Assembly (NCBI GenBank): GCA_965240365.1
Contig: OZ251218.1
Location: 1,178,001 to 1,242,000, forward strand
Source: G965240365 sp965240365
GTDB taxonomy: Bacteria; Pseudomonadota; Gammaproteobacteria; Eutrophobiales; Eutrophobiaceae
Direction of reading: 5' to 3'
DNA: 64,000 nt
Shown: piece after piece, positions 36,186 to 43,799 of the stretch
Position numbering within the stretch: the stretch's first letter is position 1
How the letters are laid out: each line of letters starts with the position of its first letter
The notes under the pieces: model-generated
Told to the model about the DNA's origin: nothing
The model's input: the letters and a program-made list of their open reading frames with translations, nothing else
Database searches by the model: none
Made by a program: the position numbers and the translations under genes

Positions 36186-38300
36186 TTAGTTTTCCTCCTC
36201 TAGTTTTTTGGTTGCGGTTAACACTTCAGGGCTGGCAGATGATACTCTCAAGTTGTCCCAGGCAATCTTTGGGTCGATGGGAACATACCAAATATCCCTG
36301 ACTTGGGTATCATTGCTGTAAGGAGTTGGGTCAGCATCACGCACGCGAAAAGTTGTCGGGATATTCACGGAGTTTCCAAAGATTAGAGCATGTTGTTTTG
36401 GTAAAGACGGCAAACGCCTCAGTACTGTCTCTGAGATGAAAGGGGTCATTTGCCTTATCTGAGATAGATCGTCAGGATTTTGGATGCGATGAATGATAAA
36501 GTTATTACACTGAGACAAAACCGTCTTGGATAGCTCGCTTGGCCTTTGAGAAGCTACGATTAGAAAAGCGCCATATTTCCTACCCTCTTTCGCAACGCGC
36601 TGAAATGTAATCCCAGCATCAATCGCAAAGCGACTTGGCATTTCAGAGATATAGCGATGCGCTTCTTCTAAAATCATGTGGACAGGCATCTCATTTCGAG
36701 GATCAGCACGGCGCATGCGATCAAAGATCAAGCGGGCAACTACCGCTGATGCAAGTTCAACGATTTCATCAGACGCATCATTCAAATCGATGATGCATAT
36801 TTGCCGTTCTTTCTTATAGCGAGCGCCTTCGATAGCTATACCAAGTAAACGATCCACGTAATGCGTCGGTTCACGATCATGGTCTTGTAGTGCATCGACA
36901 TCGGCTCGCAAAAACTCGTAGTCCGGATTATCGATCACGGACTTCAGCCGCGTAACCAACTGCGAGCAGTAATCGCGAATCTGCTTGTTTCCGTTTGCTT
37001 CCTCATAGAACAGAGCAAGGTCCAGCGCAGCTTGCAATCGCTCGAATGAAAACGGCATATTGCCGTAGCTCGGTAAAACAGGTTCATCCTGAACATACTT
37101 ATTTAGAAGTTCCAAGAGTTTCTCATAATTTTCTGAGGTACTTTGTCCTGAGCCATCCTTAAATTGGCCAAAATCAATACAAAGACCTGAAGATACCGTA
37201 TCCTTCGATAGCTCGTTGGTGGAAAAAGTGTTGAGAACGGCAAGAATACGATCCCTTTTGCTCGGAGAGCTTGCATCGCTATGCAATATCGAAAGAATGA
37301 TCTTGGCTAAGACATGATTGCGTATTGCACCAAGATTGTTCTCGGCATCCTCACCATCAACCAACTCTTCCTTCGGTGCTTCTTGGAACAAAGTGGTTAA
37401 GCCAAGCGCCGTGCGGAGCGCTGGTAACTGTGATCTCTCGCTCGCCCTTAATAGCAACGCCCATTCATCGACACTCATGAACCAATGAGGAAGTTTGAAT
37501 CTGTCTTTGACCTCGGCTCCTTGCCTCTTTTTTGAGACATTATGAATCTGTATATTCGGCTCACCGGCCTTGAGATAGCAGGACTTTATCCACCGAGGAA
37601 CATTGTCGAGCGCGCGGCGGTATTCACCGTTCACATCAAAAATCACAAAGGATGCACCTAATGCTGCGAAAGCGTCGGTCTTCATAAACACGGACTGAAA
37701 GATTGATGCGACCGTGCAGGATTTGCCGCTTCCAGTATTCCCAAGAATAGCGATATGACCACCGAACAGCTCATCGAGGCGTGATTTGACAGGATACCTT
37801 TTAAAGACAGCGGAAGTGCCGATTTCAATAGTATGAGGAACACTACCCCACTGGTCAGCGCCCGTAGCATCTGTCTTGCTCTCGATTTCAGATGACAGTT
37901 CAACATTGAAAATACGGTCAAGATCTTCATCACGAGCGTAGAGTGCATCTGCATACAGCGGGGGAAATGTTGACACCCCAAAGCGAAAGCTCCCTCCCTT
38001 AATAGGCATCGAGCCGACTGGAACCACGTCGAGGAACTTGGCCGAGGCGGCCTTATCCAATTCAGTTCGGGATAAATCTATCGGCGCTGTATCTTTTTCA
38101 CGTAGACCTACAATTTCAAGAACTATGTATTCCGCTTGCATCGGAACCATAAGGTAAGAACCAAGAGTCGCAACGTAGTGGATGTCGTCAAAACCAACGA
38201 TGGTGAAGTTATCACTGCCGCGATGCAATTCTACGACCAGACGCTCCGCTGATACACTTACGATCTTACCTATGGCGCGGCTCGCATTATCCTTCGCCAT
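36186..38300 (-). CDS. herA: HerA-type hexameric ATPase of a SIR2-HerA defence pair
   Basis: 704 aa from ATG 38300 (MAKDNASRAIG), which has AGGAGG six bases before it. N-terminal HAS barrel (AIGKIVSVSAERLVVELHRGSDNF), Walker A GNTGSGKS near residue 186, Walker B MILEEAHRY near 540, then VASQRPSELSKTVLSQCNNFIIHRI with the usual HerA sensor region. HerA-FtsK-type translocases form rings; with SIR2 they make a large anti-phage complex in known SIR2-HerA systems. It is the last gene of the operon and overlaps sir2 by 14 bases. AT-richer than the chromosome genes around it. Confidence 0.92.
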   Translation of the reverse strand: MAKDNASRAIGKIVSVSAERLVVELHRGSDNFTIVGFDDIHYVATLGSYLMVPMQAEYIVLEIVGLREKDTAPIDLSRTELDKAASAKFLDVVPVGSMPIKGGSFRFGVSTFPPLYADALYARDEDLDRIFNVELSSEIESKTDATGADQWGSVPHTIEIGTSAVFKRYPVKSRLDELFGGHIAILGNTGSGKSCTVASIFQSVFMKTDAFAALGASFVIFDVNGEYRRALDNVPRWIKSCYLKAGEPNIQIHNVSKKRQGAEVKDRFKLPHWFMSVDEWALLLRASERSQLPALRTALGLTTLFQEAPKEELVDGEDAENNLGAIRNHVLAKIILSILHSDASSPSKRDRILAVLNTFSTNELSKDTVSSGLCIDFGQFKDGSGQSTSENYEKLLELLNKYVQDEPVLPSYGNMPFSFERLQAALDLALFYEEANGNKQIRDYCSQLVTRLKSVIDNPDYEFLRADVDALQDHDREPTHYVDRLLGIAIEGARYKKERQICIIDLNDASDEIVELASAVVARLIFDRMRRADPRNEMPVHMILEEAHRYISEMPSRFAIDAGITFQRVAKEGRKYGAFLIVASQRPSELSKTVLSQCNNFIIHRIQNPDDLSQIRQMTPFISETVLRRLPSLPKQHALIFGNSVNIPTTFRVRDADPTPYSNDTQVRDIWYVPIDPKIAWDNLRVSSASPEVLTATKKLEEEN

Positions 38301-39666
38301 TTTCAACCTCCTGCTGCTTTGCAAATAATGTTTGCAATGCTTTGTCAATCGTCTGGTCGATCTTCTGATCCGTACTGATGGGCATTAAATGATTTACGAT
38401 ACTATCAAAATAGTGAGCCTTTTCACCAGCTTGCTGACCTTTACCCCAAATAAACCAGATGCGTGGGTCGCCAAGAGTAACAAGCTTTTGCGTAATGTCA
38501 TTCGTTTCGGGGTCCATGAAGGCGATGAGTCTGAAACTGGGAAGCGTCAGTCCCTGGAAGATGATGTTATTTATGTGCTCGTCACCAAAGCTGTATCCCA
38601 TGATAACCAAGACGCTTTGATCCTGAACGACCTGCCCCTGAAATTCACGGAACATGTCTGAATATGGAGAGCCAAAGCTCGCCGTCTGCTTTGAAGGAGT
38701 GGGGTAAATCATGACGCGATCCTCCGAAGGATCGAGCGACGTATGAGACTCTCGGATTGGAAAAAGACCTGCATCCTCTTCAATCCAGTTAACTGAACCG
38801 TGCAGTTTGCAGAAATAGACAAAGCCATCGACAGCCGCCCAGCGGCGCGAGGTAATATCCAACTGTTCTGCCAGCGCCCGCCTGTAAGTTGCAGGGTTGA
38901 ACCGACGTTCTACGGTTCCTGAAAAGCCGTTAGAGTATGGAATCCCAGAGCGATCCATCGCCTGCTCGTTAAAAAGATCGTAGTTGGTCGTGAACACCCA
39001 AGGTGGCGAAAGTCCGCGAGAACGGGTCGCCAGAGACTGATAAAAGCGCTGATAATGTTCAACAACACTTTTATCGCCCTCCGCAAAAAGCCCAGTGGTA
39101 CATTTGTAAAGGACGAATTTCTTAATGCCAGCGATAATTGTCTCAGCGATTTCGGCGATTGAGGAAAACTCCTCTTTTTCACTTTTTTTACAAAAATTAC
39201 GGGCATCGATAAGCACCTTCAACATCTGCTCCAGATTGTCCTTTATGTTATCAGAGGTGAGATCAATCCCTAGCTTCTCACGGAGTTCGGTCTTCTGTTT
39301 AACTGTGACGAAGACAGGCTCTTCGCCTTCAACTAGGTCTTCTGTGATTTCAGAGGTGAGATCAATCCCTGGCTTCTTATCGAGTTCGGTCTTCTGTGCA
39401 ACTGTGACGAAGACAGGCTCTTCGCCTTCAGCCAGGTCTTCTGTGATTAGCTTCTGGAACTCTTTAGCTAGAAATTTCATTGTTGGAATTCCTAGCTCAT
39501 TACCGTTTTTTTGCAGCGAGGAGCAGCCAGAGCCCATCAAGAACGACAGGTTTTTCGCGCCAAATACCTCAGCCATCTGCCGCTGAACGACATCTGACTT
39601 TTCCTCCCACGAATCCACGTCCGCAATATTTTCCAGTTCATCTTTTTTACCTTTAAGAAATTTCAC
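38287..39666 (-). CDS. SIR2-domain effector (predicted NADase) with an internal tandem duplication
   Basis: 459 aa, GTG start overlapping the stop of the GIY-YIG gene (GTGA). SIR2 motifs are complete: MGSGCSS (residues 44-50), TTNYD near 226-230, catalytic His in KLHGSVNW near 289, and the C-terminal IMGYSFGDEHIN typical of defence SIR2 proteins. Such proteins deplete NAD+ on phage infection, and with HerA may also act on nucleic acid. Residues 74-106 and 107-139 are an imperfect 33-residue tandem repeat, between the first motif and the helical region. It is paired with HerA downstream. Confidence 0.92.
   Translation of the reverse strand: MKFLKGKKDELENIADVDSWEEKSDVVQRQMAEVFGAKNLSFLMGSGCSSLQKNGNELGIPTMKFLAKEFQKLITEDLAEGEEPVFVTVAQKTELDKKPGIDLTSEITEDLVEGEEPVFVTVKQKTELREKLGIDLTSDNIKDNLEQMLKVLIDARNFCKKSEKEEFSSIAEIAETIIAGIKKFVLYKCTTGLFAEGDKSVVEHYQRFYQSLATRSRGLSPPWVFTTNYDLFNEQAMDRSGIPYSNGFSGTVERRFNPATYRRALAEQLDITSRRWAAVDGFVYFCKLHGSVNWIEEDAGLFPIRESHTSLDPSEDRVMIYPTPSKQTASFGSPYSDMFREFQGQVVQDQSVLVIMGYSFGDEHINNIIFQGLTLPSFRLIAFMDPETNDITQKLVTLGDPRIWFIWGKGQQAGEKAHYFDSIVNHLMPISTDQKIDQTIDKALQTLFAKQQEVENGEG
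39251..39448. repeat. Two 99-bp tandem repeats inside the sir2 gene
   Basis: Copy 1 at 39251-39349 and copy 2 at 39350-39448, both starting TCAGAGGTGAGATCAATCCC and ending TCTTCTGTGATT. About ten differences separate them. The period is a multiple of three, so the frame is kept. Confidence 0.93.
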
Positions 39667-40865
39667 TTCTCACCTCCGGCGGCTTCGACAAAGTTCGCAG
39701 TTTGGGGATCGTATCGATACCTTGAAATACTCCCATCCTTGATCCGTTCGACCGCCTCGTCAACGACAGCAAGCGGCACGAGAAACCACTCGCGCGGGAC
39801 AACAGGGTTTCCGAAGCGGTCTTTGATCTCGATATCGAGGCGGGCCGGATCAAAGATGCGATGGATCAGATTTTCGAGCTTCGTGCGGTTGATGTTGTAA
39901 AGTTCATAGGTCGCGACGACCTCGACATCCGCCAGCAAGAATGTCGCGTCGATCTTTGCGTTGGCGATGCGACGTTCTACCTTGCCGCTCGTCACGCCAA
40001 TTTTGTGGAGCACATTGCGATGCTCCTTCACTATCGGTAAATCGGATTGGCTTCGCAGCACATAGATCGTGCCGCTCGCCTCGTCCTCATCGGTGGTGTG
40101 GTCTTCGAATAACGGTCCGGCTGAAGCTTCGGTGATCCGACGGCCGGCGGCGTCCTTGTGAAGCGCTCTCTGAAGAGAACGCATCAGCATGTTGCTCTCG
40201 GTGCCGTTGTCGAAGATCACGCGCAGACGGGCGTCCGTCATGCCCTGCGCTGTCAGGAAAGCCTCGTCCATTTCCGCGACATAAGCCTTCTGTCCGTTCA
40301 CTATAAAAAAACGGCCCGAGTCAATCTCTGCCTTGCGCTCGAAGGGCCGCGTGGCCCTTATCCCCGTATCAAGTTCATTCTGGACCTGTTCGAACAAGGG
40401 TTTAAAGTGTTCGAAATCCTCACACTTCTGCCGATTGGCAATCTTGTCCGCCGCTTTCTTTTCAGTCCTGGACCGCACATGGCGAAGTTCGGTGATATCG
40501 GCGGTTTCCGCTTCGACGCCAAGCTCGGCCAGAAGCGCATCATCGTCCATATCGTCATCAGCCTTCGCGGCAACGGGACCGCTGGCGGCGAGCAACCCGT
40601 CTTGATCGATGCGCTCAAGCAGCGGCCTGAACTCGGCGAGTTCCCTCAACCGGTCAAGACGAACGGCATAGAGACGTTCAAAGATGTCCTTGTCCTCGCC
40701 GTGTTGCGGCGGATGTCCATGCTCCTCGACGAAGCGCTGAATCTCCTCGAAACCCGCGATCACCCGTTCTTCTTGCGGCGTTCTCGCGGCGGTCTTTCTG
40801 GCCTCGACTTCAACCCCGAGTTCGGCCAGCAGCGCATCGTCCTTATCGGTGAATTGCTTAGCCAT
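39663..40865 (-). CDS. GIY-YIG (T5orf172-type) nuclease protein of the defence operon
   Basis: 400 aa. The C-terminal about 135 residues form a GIY-YIG-like nuclease of the T5orf172/MUG113 group: GTIYVL (265-270), KIGVT (288-292), VERRIANA with the catalytic Arg, and ENLIHRIF with the metal-binding Glu. The N-terminal part is helical and carries the same 11-residue motif DDALLAELGVE twice (residues 9-19 and 108-118), possibly a binding peptide. The start overlaps the helicase stop by 8 bases; the stop overlaps the sir2 start. It is likely the nuclease of the restriction-like module. Confidence 0.86.
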   Translation of the reverse strand: MAKQFTDKDDALLAELGVEVEARKTAARTPQEERVIAGFEEIQRFVEEHGHPPQHGEDKDIFERLYAVRLDRLRELAEFRPLLERIDQDGLLAASGPVAAKADDDMDDDALLAELGVEAETADITELRHVRSRTEKKAADKIANRQKCEDFEHFKPLFEQVQNELDTGIRATRPFERKAEIDSGRFFIVNGQKAYVAEMDEAFLTAQGMTDARLRVIFDNGTESNMLMRSLQRALHKDAAGRRITEASAGPLFEDHTTDEDEASGTIYVLRSQSDLPIVKEHRNVLHKIGVTSGKVERRIANAKIDATFLLADVEVVATYELYNINRTKLENLIHRIFDPARLDIEIKDRFGNPVVPREWFLVPLAVVDEAVERIKDGSISRYRYDPQTANFVEAAGGEK

Positions 40866-42909
40866 CGGCGGCCTCCGCCCTCATGCGGGCCAGACAGGCG
40901 ACGCCCTCGGCCATACGCTTTTCCCAGGCGTCGGGCGAAGTGATAGAGGGCAGCCTGCCGCGCTCCTGCATGAATTTCACAGCCCGCCGGGCCAGTTCGC
41001 GCGCCTCTTCGAGCGTAAGCCGCGCATTCTTCGCGGATATGATGGTCGCGACCTGCTTGAGGCTTGCCTCGCTCATGGTCTTGGCGAGGATCGCGTAGGC
41101 TTCACTGAACGGATTGATACGGTCGATCAGGTCGATATCCAGATCGCGCACATTCATTGCAAGCTTCCGTACACCGTCAATCAGGGCGGTGTTGGCGTTT
41201 TTCTCACCGTCACCCTCTTCCAGCGCGGCTTCTTTTGCCTTCTGGGTCAGATGCAGGGCGGCGATGGCATGCTGGCGGACAGCCTCCTGGTCTTTGTCAT
41301 CCAGTTTGGGATACCTGTCCTTGACGATCTTGCCCATGCGGGCCTGTGTCAGTTCCTCGGGCACAAGTTCCTCATCGAACATCCCCCGCTCGACAGTCGG
41401 CTTGTCCTGCACGAAAGCGGCGATCACCTCGTTCAGGTCTTCCTGACAGATGCGCCTGGCTTCCTCGCTCTCCGGCTCGGTCAAACCCTTAATCTCGATC
41501 TGGAATTGGCCGCTCTCTTCGTGGACGCCGACATTGCAGCCATTGGGATCGTATCCGCCTTCGCCATAGTCGAACCCTTCGACCGGCCCGCTATCCGTTT
41601 TCTTCGGCGTGAAATTGAAGCGCGGCGCGAGCACCTGTTCCATGAGCAAGCTGGCCGCAATCGCTTTCAGCGTGTCGTTGACCGCCTCGGTCACAGCGCC
41701 TTCGGAGGCATCGGGCTCGGCGATCAGATTGGTAAACCGCGCGTGAGTCTTGCCCTCGGCATCGCGCGTCGCGCGTCCGATGATCTGCACGATTTCCGTA
41801 AGGCTGGAGCGATAACCGACCGTCAATGCGTGTTCGCACCAAATCCAGTCAAAACCCTCCTTGGCCATGCCAAGGGCAATAATGATGTCCACATGATCGC
41901 GGTTGCTTTTCTCCGCCGGGTCTTTCAGCGCCGCCGAAACCCTGTCGCGCTTCGCCGGATCGTCATCGACAAGATCGGCGATCCGCAATACGCGGCCAGC
42001 GGGCGTCTTGACAAGCTGGAAGCCGGTCTTCTCGTCGGTTCTCTGCCAGTCACCCAGCGCGTCGATGATATGCTCGACTTCGCGGTGCTTGTCCCTGGTG
42101 CTCTCGCGCGAATTGACCGACGGAATGTGAATAATGGTCTTTTCAGTCGGATCGAGGACCTTCAATAGGTCGTCCGCATACGCGCCCGAATAGAAATAGT
42201 AGCCGATGTCAAGCTGCTTGAGATATTTGTAGCCGTTGAGTTGCTCGTAATAGGTGTAGGTGACCTTATCGAACCTGTCCTCGTCATGCGGCATCAGCAC
42301 GGGATTGGCATCGCCCCGAAAATACGATCCCGTCATCGCCACGACATGCGCTCTGTCGCGGGCGATAAAGTCGCCGAGATGCGTGCCGAGCCTGTTGTCC
42401 GGGTTGGCCGAGACATGGTGGAATTCGTCCACCACGATCAGCCGGTCATCGAACACCGAAACGCCGAACTTATCGACGGCGAAGCGGAACGTGGCGTGGG
42501 TGCAAACAAGCACTCTGGCATCGCCTTTGAGGAAGGCGCCAACCGAATTGACCTTGCCGCCCTCGCCGCCCGGCGCATTGCACAGGTTCCATTTCGGCTC
42601 GACGCGCCAGTCCGCCCAAAAGCCGAAATCCGAAAGCGGCGCGTCGTGAAAGCTCGCGCCGATGGATTTTTCCGGCACGGCGATGATGGCCTGCTTGATC
42701 CCCTGGTTGTGCAGCTTGTCGAGGGCGATAAACATCAGCGCCCGGCTCTTGCCCGAAGCCGGCGGCGACTTGATCAGCAGGTATTGCTCGCCCCGTTTTT
42801 CGTAAGCGCGCTCCTGCATCGGGTGCATGCCCAGTTCGTTCGATTCGGTCGAACTGCCGGTCCGGGCGTACGAGACCGAGACGGACGGGACGTGTATCTC
42901 GCTGCTCAT
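40858..42909 (-). CDS. SF2 DEAD/DEAH-like helicase of the defence operon
   Basis: 683 aa. Walker A SPPASGKS (residues 48-55), motif II DEFHH (161-165), motif III MTGSY, motif V GMAKEGFDW and motif VI QIIGRATRD (375-383). This layout fits the Res-type helicases of restriction systems (type I HsdR/type III Res). No nuclease motif is seen in the C-terminal 250 residues, which are helical. It probably translocates DNA for the methyltransferase/GIY-YIG partners. 53 bases separate it from the upstream AbiJ-like gene, the only real gap in the operon. Confidence 0.88.
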   Translation of the reverse strand: MSSEIHVPSVSVSYARTGSSTESNELGMHPMQERAYEKRGEQYLLIKSPPASGKSRALMFIALDKLHNQGIKQAIIAVPEKSIGASFHDAPLSDFGFWADWRVEPKWNLCNAPGGEGGKVNSVGAFLKGDARVLVCTHATFRFAVDKFGVSVFDDRLIVVDEFHHVSANPDNRLGTHLGDFIARDRAHVVAMTGSYFRGDANPVLMPHDEDRFDKVTYTYYEQLNGYKYLKQLDIGYYFYSGAYADDLLKVLDPTEKTIIHIPSVNSRESTRDKHREVEHIIDALGDWQRTDEKTGFQLVKTPAGRVLRIADLVDDDPAKRDRVSAALKDPAEKSNRDHVDIIIALGMAKEGFDWIWCEHALTVGYRSSLTEIVQIIGRATRDAEGKTHARFTNLIAEPDASEGAVTEAVNDTLKAIAASLLMEQVLAPRFNFTPKKTDSGPVEGFDYGEGGYDPNGCNVGVHEESGQFQIEIKGLTEPESEEARRICQEDLNEVIAAFVQDKPTVERGMFDEELVPEELTQARMGKIVKDRYPKLDDKDQEAVRQHAIAALHLTQKAKEAALEEGDGEKNANTALIDGVRKLAMNVRDLDIDLIDRINPFSEAYAILAKTMSEASLKQVATIISAKNARLTLEEARELARRAVKFMQERGRLPSITSPDAWEKRMAEGVACLARMRAEAADG

Positions 42910-42962
42910 AAGATTAAACTTTCATTCTCAAATGACTTCCATTTCAAAAACTAAGACCATTC

Positions 42963-43799
42963 TCATCTACGCTCACCCGCAACGCTTGCGAGCGCCGCTT
43001 TAAGCACTCGGAAGCAAACTTTCGCAGTGTGCCCGTCAGGTGTAAAACCAGACTTCATCTGCTCATAAGGATGGATGTAATTGCGAAAGTCCCGCAAGCC
43101 GTGACTAAACTTCTTCACATCAAGTTTCAAAACGCCGATCTCGCAGGCTACATTAATAAACTGGGCCAAATTCCATTCATGAAAGTGTTTTACGCTGGCA
43201 TCTTTGTTTTTGGGGCTTCCCGCGGCTTTGTTGAACCTTTCGGGCTCTTTCTGAGCAGCCCCCAGGAGAACGGCTTCCAGCACACTACCGCATAGTAAAA
43301 TGACCGACAGATGAGCACCGGCCTTCATTGCCGTTCGCGCTTCTGTGAGGCGGCTTTCAATAATCGGAACTGCTTGCGCTTCAATAGGAAGATTTTGGAT
43401 ATTGGGGATAGTGAATTCCCGATGCAGGAAGTCATCCACATTTTCAGATGGCGTTTCTGCCACCGGCTGCTTTCCGAGAAGACGGCCTACGATGCTTCTG
43501 GCTTTATCGAGTACGGGAGCGTCAATTTCTTCGCCGTTCAAATCGCAATAGGCCTCATATGAATCGAGCATCTCCGACAGGACCTTGCCGACCAGGTTAT
43601 CTGGCTCGCGCCCCCAGAACGCTCGCATCTTCTTGGCTTTGGAGGTGCCATAGGTCTGATACTTTGAGCCGTGAATATCGATCTTGTACTGATCGAAAAA
43701 ATCGCCAAAGCTTGTGTCGGAGTAATCCAGAACATAGCCGCTTTGCATGCCAAGCAGCTTTTCAAGGTAACGCTTATCAATATCCGTGAGGCTGCTCAT
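42963..43799 (-). CDS. AbiJ-like protein with a C-terminal HEPN-type motif
   Basis: 278 aa. N-terminal segment KLLGMQSGYVLDYSDTSFGDFF..YGTSKAKKMRAFW resembles the N-terminal domains of AbiJ-like abortive infection proteins. The C-terminal part is helical and contains RDFRNYIHP (236-244), which fits the Rx4-6H motif of HEPN RNases (RDFRNYIH). HEPN proteins often act as infection-triggered RNases, so this may be a second toxic effector. The start overlaps the methyltransferase stop by four bases (ATGA). Function is inferred from motif and position only. Confidence 0.72.
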   Translation of the reverse strand: MSSLTDIDKRYLEKLLGMQSGYVLDYSDTSFGDFFDQYKIDIHGSKYQTYGTSKAKKMRAFWGREPDNLVGKVLSEMLDSYEAYCDLNGEEIDAPVLDKARSIVGRLLGKQPVAETPSENVDDFLHREFTIPNIQNLPIEAQAVPIIESRLTEARTAMKAGAHLSVILLCGSVLEAVLLGAAQKEPERFNKAAGSPKNKDASVKHFHEWNLAQFINVACEIGVLKLDVKKFSHGLRDFRNYIHPYEQMKSGFTPDGHTAKVCFRVLKAALASVAGERR

